Assembly (NCBI GenBank): GCA_024743015.1
Contig: JANSXJ010000130.1
Location: 1-9,267, forward strand
Reading direction: 5' to 3'
DNA: 9,267 bases
From: Hyphomonas sp.
Lineage (GTDB): Bacteria > Pseudomonadota > Alphaproteobacteria > Caulobacterales > Hyphomonadaceae
The notes below the pieces were generated by a model that did not search any database, was not told the DNA's origin, and saw only the letters and a list, made by a program, of their open reading frames with translations. The position numbers and the translations under genes are program-made. Of the stretch, positions 1-7,314 are shown one piece after another; position 1 is the stretch's first letter, and each line of letters opens with the position of its first letter.

Positions 1-1
1 C

Positions 2-811
2 TGGAAGGGCGTGGAGATGAACTGGTCAGATAACGAGTTCTTTCCTGAAACACTAAACCGTAAACGCCTGACAGCCAAGCAGAAGCGCCCAGACACTTAT
101 GGATGGATTTGGGAGGGCGAGTATCGTTCGTTTTACGACGGGGCTTACTTCGCTGAGGCGCTGCGGCAGGCGAAAGACGATGGTCGAATTGGTGTTGTTC
201 CCATTGATCGTTCAATGACCGTTCGGACGTATCATGACCTTGCTGGCGCAGGTGATAAAGCGGACTTCTACGCGATTTGGGTGTGCCAATTCGTTGGTAA
301 AGAGATCCGGGTTCTGGATCACTACGAGGCTCAAGGCCAATCCAGTTCGTATCATATCAACTGGATGCGCAATTGGGCGAAGCAAAAGCGGATTGATCGA
401 GTATCGGTGAATCTTCCTCATGATGGCTCCGCAGTGAAGATCGATTTTGCGTGGCGTGAAATCTGGGAAGACGCATCGGATAAGGATTGCACCTTCGATG
501 TTGATGTTATCCCAAACCAGGGCAGAGGCGCGGCAATGATCCGTGTTGAAGCTACGCGAGAAAATTTCGACCGCATCAGCTTCAACGAAGCAACGACAAT
601 AGATGGGCGAGAGGCCTTGGCTGCTTATCACGAAAAGCGTGACGAAGATCGCGAAATCGGTCTCGGACCCAACCACAATTGGGCAAGCCACTCAGCCGAC
701 GCGTTCGGCCTAATGTGCTGTGACTTTGAGGAGCCTGACAACATGGCCGAGGACGTCAAAAATGCGCTCTATGGCCGTTCTGGCCGCGGGAAAGGGTACT
801 TAGCCGCATGA
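2..811 (+). CDS. terL: Phage terminase large subunit, C-terminal part (partial at 5' edge)
   Basis: This is the DNA-packaging motor's large subunit, which cuts concatemeric phage DNA and drives it through the portal. Only the C-terminal nuclease half is present. The frame is open to the left edge, so the ATPase domain with its Walker motifs lies outside the window, and the GTG at 11 and ATG at 17 are internal codons. The opening residues (NWSDNEFFPETL, then WIWEGEYRSFYDGAYFAEAL and GRIGVVP) match the linker of P22-type large subunits. The RNase H-like nuclease has three acidic sites in the expected order: YHDLAGAGDKADFYAIW (Asp at 236-238), LPHDG (Asp at 422-424) and SHSADAFG (Asp at 698-700). 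The usual DLG is DLA here. Its stop overlaps the portal start by four bases (ATGA), so the two are probably translationally coupled. The family call is firm; the assignment of exact catalytic residues is by analogy. Confidence 0.93.
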   Translation, partial: WKGVEMNWSDNEFFPETLNRKRLTAKQKRPDTYGWIWEGEYRSFYDGAYFAEALRQAKDDGRIGVVPIDRSMTVRTYHDLAGAGDKADFYAIWVCQFVGKEIRVLDHYEAQGQSSSYHINWMRNWAKQKRIDRVSVNLPHDGSAVKIDFAWREIWEDASDKDCTFDVDVIPNQGRGAAMIRVEATRENFDRISFNEATTIDGREALAAYHEKRDEDREIGLGPNHNWASHSADAFGLMCCDFEEPDNMAEDVKNALYGRSGRGKGYLAA

Positions 812-2796
812 AGCAGAATCCAGACCTGCTCAAGGAAATCCGAGAGCGCTATGATGACGGCTATTCTGCCGACCTGCGCAACCGTGAGGAGATGGAATCC
901 GACCTGCGCATGATTGCGGGTGATCAATGGCCGGAAGATGTGCGTCTTGATCGTGAGGGTGATGATCGGCCTTGCATTACGGAAAACCGCTTGCCTCAGT
1001 TTGTGCGTCAGGTGGCAAATGACATGCGAGCCAATCCGCCTGCTGTGAAGGTGATTGCGGGTTCAGGCGGCGCTGACAAGGCCGTAGCGGATATTCTGAC
1101 GGGTATGGTGCGCAACATCGAAGCGAAGTGCGCAACCAAGCGGCCATATGTGACGGCTGGCGCGAGTGCTGCCCGGTGCGGGATTGGTCATTGGCGTGTC
1201 CTGACGGATTACACGTCCCCGACCAGCTTTGAGCAGGAAATCCTGGTTGAGCCGATTGTGAACCCGTTCGCTGTGGTCTGGGACCCGGTTGCGGTCACGA
1301 GTACCCGCGAGGATGCGAACTGGTGCTTTGTGATTGACGAATACAGCGAGGAGGATTTTGCCCGCGAGTGGCCCAAAGCCAAGCCTGTCAGCTTTGACGG
1401 CAAGGATAACGAGGCATGGTCTACGGGCTGGCTCAATCCGAGCCGCAAGACAATCCGGGTGGCTGAGTATTGGCGCAAGGTGAAAGAGCCTGCCACGGTC
1501 TGTCAGCTCATGGATGGAAGCACGGGCTTCAAGGACGAGCTGCCGAAAGAGCTTCACGAAATGATTGTGAATGAGCGCGAGAGCGACCGCGTTCGCATTG
1601 AGGTGATCAAGACAAACGGGTTTGAGATCCTTGAAGAGGTTCAGGAGTGGCCGACACGTCATATCCCGATTGTGGCGGTTACGGGCGAGGAATACAGCGT
1701 AGGTCAGCACCGTGTGCGTCATAGCGTGATCCGCTTCGCCAAGGATACGCAGACGCTCTACAATTACTGGCTCAGCACCCAGACTGAACACCTCGCCCTG
1801 CAGCCGAAAGCGCCATATGTCGGCACGGCGAAGCAGGTTCAGAAATATGCCGACATCTGGAAGACGGCGAACACGGCAAACCACAGCATCCTGATCTATG
1901 ATGTAGACCCTGACGCACCGAAGAGCCGTCCACAGCGTGAACAGCCGCCTGCAAGCTCTGGAGCGTTCTCAGAGCAGGTTATGCGTGCTTCTGAGGGCAT
2001 GAAGGCCACGACAGGCATTTATGATGCTGGGCTTGGCGCTCCTGGTGACGAGAAGTCCGGCAAGGCGATCCTTGCAAGGCAGCGTGAGGGCGACGTTGGA
2101 ACATTCGAATTTCGGGACAACCTGAATGCAGCCGTAGAGCATACCGGACGCATCATGGTCGATCTGATCCCTGTGATTTACGACACGCCTCGCATGGTCC
2201 GGATCCTGGGCGAAGATGGCGAGGAAGACTTTGCCGAGATCAATCAGCCGATGGTGAACCCGCAGACGGGCGAACAGGTTGTCAACAATGACCTCAAGCG
2301 CGGTGAATATGCCGTGCATGTACGTTCTGGTCCATCTTACACTACGCGTCGCCAGGAAGCTGCCGAGAGCATGTTGCAGTTTATCCAGACGAGCCCGCAA
2401 TCGGCTCAGATCGTGATGGATCTGGTTGCGAAGAATATGGATTGGCCGGGTGCTGAAGAGTTTGCGGAGCGGTTCAAGAAGATGCTGCCGCCTAATCTTC
2501 AGCCTGAGACGGATGATCCGCAGGAACAGCAGCAGCGCCAAGCTGCCGCACAAGCCGCGCAAGAGCAGGAAGCCCTGCAAAAGCGCGCAGTGAATGCCGA
2601 AGTTGTGGAAAAGGAAGCCAAGGCCGCGGAATCGCAGGCCGATGCTCAAAAAGCCATGGCCGAAGCCGCTCAGATACAGCTCGAAACGATGCTGCAGTCT
2701 GGGCAATTCGAGCGGCTGGTTCAGGAGGTGGTTGCCGCGCAATTAGCGCAGGCGATGGCTCCTCAAGTTCCAGCCCAAATGCCCGTTATGGGCTAA
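808..2796 (+). CDS. P22-like portal protein
   Basis: The portal forms the ring at one capsid vertex through which DNA enters and leaves, and on which terminase and tail factors dock. At 662 residues it is somewhat shorter than P22 gp1 (725). Family features are an N-terminal segment with AGDQWPEDVR and DRPCITENRLPQFVRQVAND (residues 37-72), the NPFAVVWDP segment (152-160) followed by a DANWCFV strand, and the central SVIRFAKDTQTLYNYW helix region. From about residue 570 to 640 the tail is Ala/Gln/Glu-rich and reads as a long alpha-helix, which should correspond to the helical barrel that P22 gp1 projects into the capsid. The ATG overlaps the terminase stop (ATGA). Only a weak AAAGGG lies 11 bases upstream, consistent with coupled translation. 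Its stop is a single TAA in the same reading frame as the next gene. Confidence 0.95.
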   Translation: MKQNPDLLKEIRERYDDGYSADLRNREEMESDLRMIAGDQWPEDVRLDREGDDRPCITENRLPQFVRQVANDMRANPPAVKVIAGSGGADKAVADILTGMVRNIEAKCATKRPYVTAGASAARCGIGHWRVLTDYTSPTSFEQEILVEPIVNPFAVVWDPVAVTSTREDANWCFVIDEYSEEDFAREWPKAKPVSFDGKDNEAWSTGWLNPSRKTIRVAEYWRKVKEPATVCQLMDGSTGFKDELPKELHEMIVNERESDRVRIEVIKTNGFEILEEVQEWPTRHIPIVAVTGEEYSVGQHRVRHSVIRFAKDTQTLYNYWLSTQTEHLALQPKAPYVGTAKQVQKYADIWKTANTANHSILIYDVDPDAPKSRPQREQPPASSGAFSEQVMRASEGMKATTGIYDAGLGAPGDEKSGKAILARQREGDVGTFEFRDNLNAAVEHTGRIMVDLIPVIYDTPRMVRILGEDGEEDFAEINQPMVNPQTGEQVVNNDLKRGEYAVHVRSGPSYTTRRQEAAESMLQFIQTSPQSAQIVMDLVAKNMDWPGAEEFAERFKKMLPPNLQPETDDPQEQQQRQAAAQAAQEQEALQKRAVNAEVVEKEAKAAESQADAQKAMAEAAQIQLETMLQSGQFERLVQEVVAAQLAQAMAPQVPAQMPVMG

Positions 2797-2803
2797 CCCC
2801 GAG

Positions 2804-2813
2804 AAGGAGGAGG
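2804..2813 (+). promoter_or_regulatory. Strong Shine-Dalgarno supporting the TTG start of the scaffold gene
   Basis: The purine run AAGGAGGAGG ends 10 bases before the TTG at 2824 and is the best ribosome-binding match in the window. The frame has no ATG between the portal stop and the first acidic stretch of the protein, so this site decides the start. Confidence 0.7.
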
Positions 2814-2823
2814 GCGAAAGCCG

Positions 2824-3657
2824 TTGCCTGATCAAGAAGCGATAGAGGTTGCTCTGGAAGACCTCTCAGACGTGAGCGATAGCGAGCCGTCTACTGAGAC
2901 CACCGATAACCCGGAACTCGAACAGCCAGAACAGCAGACCGCAGACGCCGCCGATGAGCCGGAGAAAGCGAAAAGCGAAGACTCTGATAAACAGGAGACT
3001 GAAACCAAGTCGCAGCGGCGTCGCCGTTTGCGAAAGGAACGTGAGGACAAGACCCAAGCTGAGCTTGATCGCCTCAGAGCCGAGAATGAGCGGCTAAAGG
3101 CGAAAGAGGGTAAGCTGGTGCAGCCTGATCCGAGTCGATACACATCAGAAGCCGAATACCAGGCCGACCTTGCCGCCTTCAAAGTGCGCAAGCAGGATCT
3201 GGAAAGCGACTTTGAGCGTGTGGAGACCGATTTTACGGCGGCATCCAGTGAAGGCGACCAGTCTTTCCAGGATGCGATTGCTGATTTTACGGCAGAGGGT
3301 GCTGAAAAGTACGACGATTTTGCCGACAAGGTGATCAATAGTCCGCTCCCGTTCACGGCATTGATGGTTGAAACCCTGATGGATTCCGATTTGGGGGCTG
3401 ATACGGCCTATTACATGGCCCAAAACCCGAAAGAAGTTTCTCGAATTGCTGAATTGCCGCCAGTCGCGCAGGCAAGAGCTATTTTCGAGCTGGAAGCCAA
3501 GGTGAAAGACAGCCAGAAGCCGCCACAGTCCAAGGCTCCGGCCCCTGTGAAGCCCGTTCGGGGCGGATCATCGGCCAGCCAAACCAAGCCTGTTTCAGAG
3601 ATGAGCATGTCCGAATATGCGGCCTACCGTCAGAAACAGATGGAGGCACAAAGCTAA
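2824..3657 (+). CDS. Probable scaffolding protein
   Basis: The likely role is to guide coat assembly around the portal and then leave the procapsid. The 277-residue protein has no predicted enzyme motif. Residues 1-62 are highly acidic and look disordered. Residues 64-75 are very basic (QRRRRLRKEREDK), and 76-97 form a heptad-like coiled coil (ELDRLRAENERLKAKEG). Residues 105-135 carry a YTSEAEYQADLAAFKVRK motif common in phage scaffolds. Residues 195-227 (YYMAQNPKEVSRIAELPP then ARAIFELEAKV) match another recurring scaffold segment. After a Pro/Lys-rich linker the C-terminus is a short charged helix (MSMSEYAAYRQKQMEAQS), the place where P22 scaffold binds coat. The gene lies between portal and coat, exactly where P22 keeps its scaffold. 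The TTG start follows a strong ribosome-binding site; GTG at 2872 is an unlikely alternative. The function is inferred from position and composition. Confidence 0.78.
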   Translation: MPDQEAIEVALEDLSDVSDSEPSTETTDNPELEQPEQQTADAADEPEKAKSEDSDKQETETKSQRRRRLRKEREDKTQAELDRLRAENERLKAKEGKLVQPDPSRYTSEAEYQADLAAFKVRKQDLESDFERVETDFTAASSEGDQSFQDAIADFTAEGAEKYDDFADKVINSPLPFTALMVETLMDSDLGADTAYYMAQNPKEVSRIAELPPVAQARAIFELEAKVKDSQKPPQSKAPAPVKPVRGGSSASQTKPVSEMSMSEYAAYRQKQMEAQS

Positions 3658-3681
3658 TTCGGTCGCGATCCAATTTGATCT

Positions 3682-3685
3682 GGAG
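3682..3685 (+). promoter_or_regulatory. Shine-Dalgarno of the coat gene
   Basis: A GGAG lies 8 bases before the ATG at 3694. It is only a four-base match, modest for what should be the most abundant phage protein. The 36-base gap that holds it (3658-3693) shows no clear promoter or hairpin. Confidence 0.5.
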
Positions 3686-3693
3686 ACAGACCC

Positions 3694-4932
3694 ATGGCTA
3701 ACGCCTTAATCACACCGAGCATTATCGCCAAGGAAGCCCTTGTGCAGCTCGAAAACAACCTCGGGATGGCGAATAACGTCCACCGAGAATACAAGAAAGA
3801 GTTCGTCAAGGTTGGCGATACTGTTTCGATCCGCAAGCCGGTCAAATTCTACGCTGCTGATGGCGCGACGCGCGTTAATCAGGACGTCGAAGAGGCCAAC
3901 ACCTCAATCACCGTGGACAAGCAAAAGCATGTGTCCTGGAAGTTCTCTTCCAAGGATCTGACGCTCACGGTTGAGGATTATTCTGAGCGATACATCAAGC
4001 CTGCGATGATTGCGCTGGGCAACACAATCGACCGGAATGGCCACGCTCTTTATACGAACATCTGGAACCATGTCGGAACCCCCGGCACCACACCTGCAAA
4101 CTTTGCAGCCATGGCGGCAGCGGCCCAGCGTCTCGATGAGATGGCGGTGTCTAGCGACATGCGTAAGGCTCTGCTGAACCCTGCTGCCGGTTATGCTGTC
4201 GCTGGTACGGCGCAAGGCCTCTACATGAACAGCGTTGCTCAGTCAGCCTATCGCAAGGGTTCGATTGGTGAGATTGCTGGCCTTGAGACCTTCCGTTCAC
4301 AGAACGTAAGTACGCACACGGTTGGTGTTGCTACAGGTACGCCGCTTGTGAACGGGGCGGATCAGGACGTCACTTATGCGGCGTCGAAATCGACCAACAG
4401 CCAGACGCTTAATACTGACGGCTGGACGAACAGCACAACCGGCATTCTGAAAGCCGGTGACGTAATCACGATTGCGGGTGTGTATGCTATGAACCCTGTT
4501 CCGGGTGAAGGCACCACGGGCAAGCTGCAAATGCCTTACCTGCAAGAGTTCACGGTGCTTGCTGATGCTGATTCTGGCGCGTCTACCGGCCCTGCGGCCC
4601 TGACGATCAGTCCGGCAATCATCATTGATGGCCCTTATCAGACTGTGAGCGCAGCGCCTGCCGATGGTGCGGCGATTACCGTGAAGACTGGTACGGGCGG
4701 TACTGGCTACCCGCAAAATCTCGTGTTCCACAAGAACGCATTTGCGTTGGTCACTTGCCCGCTTGAGCTGCCTGATGGCGTCGAGTTCAAGGCGCGTGAG
4801 ACGCACAAGGGCCTCTCAGTTCGTGTGGTCAAGTCTTACGACATCAACAACGACGAAGACATCATCCGACTTGATGTCCTGTATGGCTGGAAAGCCATTT
4901 ACCCGGACTTGGCAACACGTCTTGCCGGATAA
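3694..4932 (+). CDS. P22-family major coat protein
   Basis: This is the HK97-fold shell protein of the capsid. At 412 residues it is close to P22 gp5 (430). The N-terminal MANALITPSIIAKEALVQLE, followed by VGDTVSIRKPVKFYAADG (41-57), is the hallmark of the family. DLTLTVEDYSERYIKPAM (88-105) continues the core. Residues from about 205 to 340 correspond to the inserted telokin-like I-domain of P22 coat: TTGILKAGDVITIAGV (248-263) matches the equivalent P22 segment well, while the remaining loops are divergent and rich in Gly, Thr and Ala. The core resumes at NLVFHKNAFALVTCPLELP (342-360) and ends with LYGWKAIYPDLATRL, again as in P22. The gene follows the scaffold after 36 bases, and its TAA stop is part of the ribosome-binding site of the next gene. 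The family call is firm. Confidence 0.94.
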   Translation: MANALITPSIIAKEALVQLENNLGMANNVHREYKKEFVKVGDTVSIRKPVKFYAADGATRVNQDVEEANTSITVDKQKHVSWKFSSKDLTLTVEDYSERYIKPAMIALGNTIDRNGHALYTNIWNHVGTPGTTPANFAAMAAAAQRLDEMAVSSDMRKALLNPAAGYAVAGTAQGLYMNSVAQSAYRKGSIGEIAGLETFRSQNVSTHTVGVATGTPLVNGADQDVTYAASKSTNSQTLNTDGWTNSTTGILKAGDVITIAGVYAMNPVPGEGTTGKLQMPYLQEFTVLADADSGASTGPAALTISPAIIIDGPYQTVSAAPADGAAITVKTGTGGTGYPQNLVFHKNAFALVTCPLELPDGVEFKARETHKGLSVRVVKSYDINNDEDIIRLDVLYGWKAIYPDLATRLAG

Positions 4933-4936
4933 GGAG
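4931..4936 (+). promoter_or_regulatory. Shine-Dalgarno overlapping the coat stop codon
   Basis: AAGGAG begins inside the coat TAA (4930-4932) and ends 5 bases before the ATG at 4942. Ribosomes ending on the coat gene would unload directly onto this site, so the downstream gene is probably translated in step with coat. Confidence 0.65.
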
Positions 4937-4941
4937 AAACC

Positions 4942-5472
4942 ATGAGCGAAGAAAAGAAAGTGCTTCGGAAGTGGGGTTATCACCCGACAGAAGAGGCCCG
5001 TATTTTCGAACTCGCTGAAGGTGAAGATCTTCCAGAGGGGTGGGCTCCACGGCCCATCCCAACGGAAGAGGTTTCTGAGCCTGTTAGCGATGAATCTGAA
5101 GGCTCTGACGAGTCTGAAGACGGTGACGAGGGCTCAGACGATCTTGCGGCTGAGAATGAAAGCCTCAAGGCGCAGGTTGAAGACCTGACGGCCCAGCTCG
5201 AAGCTGCCAATCAGCGCATTGCTGAGCTTGAGGGTGCGGGAAACGAAGAAACTAAGGAAGAGGCTGAGACAACAGATCCCGACCTGAAGATTCCGCATCC
5301 AGGCGCTCCTAAACCTGATCTGGTCGAGATTCCCGAAGATTGGGCGCAGACTGGCGCAGGAACGCACTTCCGCCGCATCAAGATCGCGAAGCTGATTGAT
5401 CCAGAAGCGGAAGTCAGCAGCGATGACGCAGCAATTGCGATCATTGAGGCGGAGCTGGCTAAGCGTGGCTAG
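4942..5472 (+). CDS. Acidic coiled-coil virion-module protein, function unknown
   Basis: I do not recognise a precise family. The 176-residue protein has four parts. Residues 8-36 (RKWGYHPTEEARIFELAE, then LPEGWAPRP) resemble a short Trp/His motif seen at the start of small phage head-module proteins. Residues 41-67 are almost all Glu, Asp and Ser and must be disordered. Residues 68-98 form a regular leucine-zipper heptad pattern (AAENESLKAQVEDLTAQLEA onward), so the protein probably self-associates. Residues 129-176 form a small domain, with PEDW near its start, an IAKLIDP helix and a final AIIEAELAKRG, resembling small helix-extended-helix-type phage C-termini. It lies between coat and the gp4-like adaptor, where P22 has no gene, and is coupled to coat translation. 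Possible roles are capsid decoration, head completion or assembly factor; the sequence does not decide between them. Confidence 0.65.
   Translation: MSEEKKVLRKWGYHPTEEARIFELAEGEDLPEGWAPRPIPTEEVSEPVSDESEGSDESEDGDEGSDDLAAENESLKAQVEDLTAQLEAANQRIAELEGAGNEETKEEAETTDPDLKIPHPGAPKPDLVEIPEDWAQTGAGTHFRRIKIAKLIDPEAEVSSDDAAIAIIEAELAKRG
5451..5454 (+). promoter_or_regulatory. Shine-Dalgarno supporting the GTG start of the gp4-like gene
   Basis: GGAG, inside the purine-rich GAGGCGGAG, lies 10 bases before GTG 5465. Upstream ATG candidates in the frame (5396, 5423) lack such a site, so this favours the shorter protein. Confidence 0.55.
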
Positions 5473-5905
5473 AACGGTCGCAGACCTCGCCAAGCGAACC
5501 TTGCAGAAACTGCATGTGGTCGAAGGCGAGGAAACTCCGAACGCAGAGGATCAGGCCTTGGTGATTACGGCTTTCAACGACTTTGTTGATGGCCTCTTTG
5601 CCGATGGCCTGACTCCATACGCTGACGAGACGGCAACGACAAAAGTCGCATTGGTGGAAGCGACCACTTATACGAACGCGAGTGATTTTCCGTTTCTTGA
5701 GCGTCATTTCGAAGGGGTTGCTGCTGTTCTCGCGGTCAATCTTGAGGAAGACCTTGCCGATGGCAAATTAGGCGCTTCTGTCTACCGCCAAGCCATGACG
5801 GGGCGTCAGCGGATTGATGCGGCCTTCATGCCGTCCATGATTGCAACCGTTGACAGGGCTTTGCGGCGTATGCCGAGTTCTGTTCTTTGGCCGAGTGACA
5901 CCTAA
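5465..5905 (+). CDS. P22 gp4-like tail adaptor / DNA stabilisation protein
   Basis: In P22, twelve gp4 copies bind under the portal after packaging, retain the DNA and create the site for gp10 and the tailspikes. The 146-residue product is close to gp4 (166). After the GTG start it reads MARTVADLAKRTLQKLHVVE, which lines up with the gp4 N-terminal helix (DLVRAALRKLGV type). The helical segment FNDFVDGLFADGLTPYADE fits the gp4 pattern of a helix followed by a Gly-containing turn. The second half (FPFLERHFEGVAAVLAVNLE, then helical residues up to the MPSSVLWP tail) fits the remaining helices. The C-terminus is shorter than in P22. A longer frame starting at ATG 5396 or 5423 would sit deep inside the preceding gene; I prefer GTG 5465 because of its ribosome-binding site, the 8-base overlap and the fit with gp4. 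Its stop overlaps the next start by one base (TAATG). The call is partly positional. Confidence 0.76.
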   Translation: MARTVADLAKRTLQKLHVVEGEETPNAEDQALVITAFNDFVDGLFADGLTPYADETATTKVALVEATTYTNASDFPFLERHFEGVAAVLAVNLEEDLADGKLGASVYRQAMTGRQRIDAAFMPSMIATVDRALRRMPSSVLWPSDT

Positions 5906-7314
5906 TGCAGATGGCCCGTGTCGCTGCCGGTCATTACGAGCCTGACGGCGTTGGTGATGGCCGTAAGGTCTGCATCAATCTCTATTCTGAGCTGAACGAG
6001 AATGATCCTAACCGCCCTATGCGTCATGTTGTGCGTCCCGGCTCGCTGGATCGTGATCTGGCTGGTGTCTTGAGCAAGATTCCGCGGGGCATTGGTCAGA
6101 CAGACGGTCACGCAAGTGGTCATGTTTTGGTGGTCGATGATGTGACTGTTCGGACATTTGACCCGTCTACTGTGACCTGGGGCACATTAACCGGCTCATT
6201 AGCGGGCTCAGATCGCGTCCAGATGGCCTTTAGCGAGGTTGAGGGCGCAATCCTTGCAAACGGGTCAATCTACGTCTCCACGGGCTCGGCTGTGGCCGCA
6301 GCGACCGATGCAGACTATGCGACACTGCTCAGCAATCACTCTCAGACGGCTTTTACCAGCATTACGAGCCTCGGGCAGCGATTGATTGCCACTTATGGAA
6401 GCCGGTTTTGCTATTCTGATACGCTGGATTTTAACAACACCACGACACTGAGTTTCTATACTGCGGAGAGTTCACCAGATGCGCTGGTAGCGGCTGTGGC
6501 TTTGCAGGGCTCGCTTTACCTGTTTGGAACGGAGACGATAGAGCGCTGGATTGAGACGGGTGACAATGATGCGCCATTCCGTCCGCAAACCAGCTCGGTC
6601 ATGAATCGCGGTTGCCTGGCGCGGGATACGATTGCGCAGCTGGATAACACGCTGTTCTTCGTCGGGGACGATTATGCGGTCTATCGATTGAACGGCCTGA
6701 CGCCTGTTTTGATCAGCAAACCTTGGCTCGCCCGAAAGCTGCGCGCTGAAAACGCCTCTGACCTGGTTGCGTCTTACATGGAGCTGGAAGGTCACAGCTT
6801 TTACATCCTGAACGGTAAGAATGGCTGTTATGTTTATGACGCTTCCACCCGTGAATGGTTTGTGTGGGAAACTTATGACCAGAACACTTGGGAATGGTCA
6901 CAGACTGTAGAGGCAGCTGGAAATCATTACGCGATCAGTCGTCTGGGCAGCAATTTTGCGCAGCTCAGCCGGGACTATCCGCAGGAGCTGGGTGTTGAAA
7001 TCGTTATTGAATGGTCTGCGCATTTGCCGGTCATTGGTGGCAGGCGACCCATACCGAGTATTCGTGTGGATGGCACGAAGGGCAGGGGCTCTGCGGCTGA
7101 CATCACGCAAGATGCTTACATTTCGATGGCGCTCAGCAAGGATAATGGCATCACGAGGGGAGCTTATCGCTCGCGGTCGATTGGCAAGCAGGGCGAGTAC
7201 CGAAAGCGGGCCATCTGGCGGCAAAATGGCCGGGCCCGAGAGCCACAGGTGATCGCGTTTTTCCGCAGTAATGATCCGATGATTGTAAACGGCGTGGCCG
7301 TGGGCGAGGACTGA
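5905..7314 (+). CDS. P22 gp10-like tail accessory factor (packaged DNA stabilisation)
   Basis: In P22, a gp10 hexamer extends the tail tube below gp4, helps hold the packaged DNA and carries the tail needle. The 469-residue length is nearly that of P22 gp10 (472). Characteristic segments are an N-terminal CINLYSELNEND (23-34), a run of short beta-strand repeats from about 70 to 170, FGTETIERWIETGDNDAPFRP (roughly 207-227), MNRGCLARDTIAQLDNTLFF (233-252) followed by VGDDYAVYRLNG, and a late pair of Trp-rich strands around 315-332. This is the expected architecture of the phage stabilisation family, a mostly beta, propeller-like fold. The ATG at 5905 overlaps the gp4-like stop (TAATG); a second ATG at 5911 is possible and would remove two residues. 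Its own stop overlaps the next ATG (TGATG). The presence of adjacent gp4-like and gp10-like genes is strong evidence for a podovirus tail of the P22 type. Confidence 0.93.
   Translation: MQMARVAAGHYEPDGVGDGRKVCINLYSELNENDPNRPMRHVVRPGSLDRDLAGVLSKIPRGIGQTDGHASGHVLVVDDVTVRTFDPSTVTWGTLTGSLAGSDRVQMAFSEVEGAILANGSIYVSTGSAVAAATDADYATLLSNHSQTAFTSITSLGQRLIATYGSRFCYSDTLDFNNTTTLSFYTAESSPDALVAAVALQGSLYLFGTETIERWIETGDNDAPFRPQTSSVMNRGCLARDTIAQLDNTLFFVGDDYAVYRLNGLTPVLISKPWLARKLRAENASDLVASYMELEGHSFYILNGKNGCYVYDASTREWFVWETYDQNTWEWSQTVEAAGNHYAISRLGSNFAQLSRDYPQELGVEIVIEWSAHLPVIGGRRPIPSIRVDGTKGRGSAADITQDAYISMALSKDNGITRGAYRSRSIGKQGEYRKRAIWRQNGRAREPQVIAFFRSNDPMIVNGVAVGED

Noticed and set aside
1063..1884. Long open frame (273 codons) on the minus strand within the portal gene
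   Set aside because: It lies wholly opposite a confidently identified portal gene, the translation is Arg/Leu/His-rich without any recognisable domain, and no ribosome-binding site or operon partner supports it. It is an antisense shadow of a GC-rich coding region.
1969..2742. Minus-strand open frame (257 codons) opposite the portal C-terminus
   Set aside because: The Leu/Arg-rich product mirrors the Gln/Glu/Ala-rich coiled-coil codons on the plus strand. No independent evidence of a gene.
2832..3356. Ser-rich minus-strand frame (174 codons) opposite the scaffold gene
   Set aside because: Its poly-Ser character is the reverse complement of the Glu/Asp/Ala codons of the acidic scaffold N-terminus, so it is a composition artefact.
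3658..3693. Possible hairpin or promoter in the scaffold-coat gap (two GATC boxes around CAATTT)
   Set aside because: The GATC boxes are self-palindromic and do not form an extended stem. There is no U-run and no promoter pair. The gap is explained by the coat ribosome-binding site alone.
3740..3961. Plus-strand alternative frame inside the coat gene
   Set aside because: It is an Arg/Ser-rich out-of-frame shadow, fully inside the coat reading frame, with no ribosome-binding site.
4980..5210. Ser-rich minus-strand frame opposite the acidic coiled-coil gene
   Set aside because: Same artefact: Ser codons arise from the antisense of Glu/Ser/Asp codons.
5396..5464. Longer start for the gp4-like gene (ATG 5396 or 5423)
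   Set aside because: It adds basic residues that do not fit gp4, lacks a ribosome-binding site, and overlaps the upstream gene by 50 to 77 bases.
5850..5878. TTGACA resembling a -35 promoter box near the gp4/gp10 junction
   Set aside because: No -10-like sequence occurs 16 to 18 bases downstream, and the hexamer lies inside a well-supported coding region.
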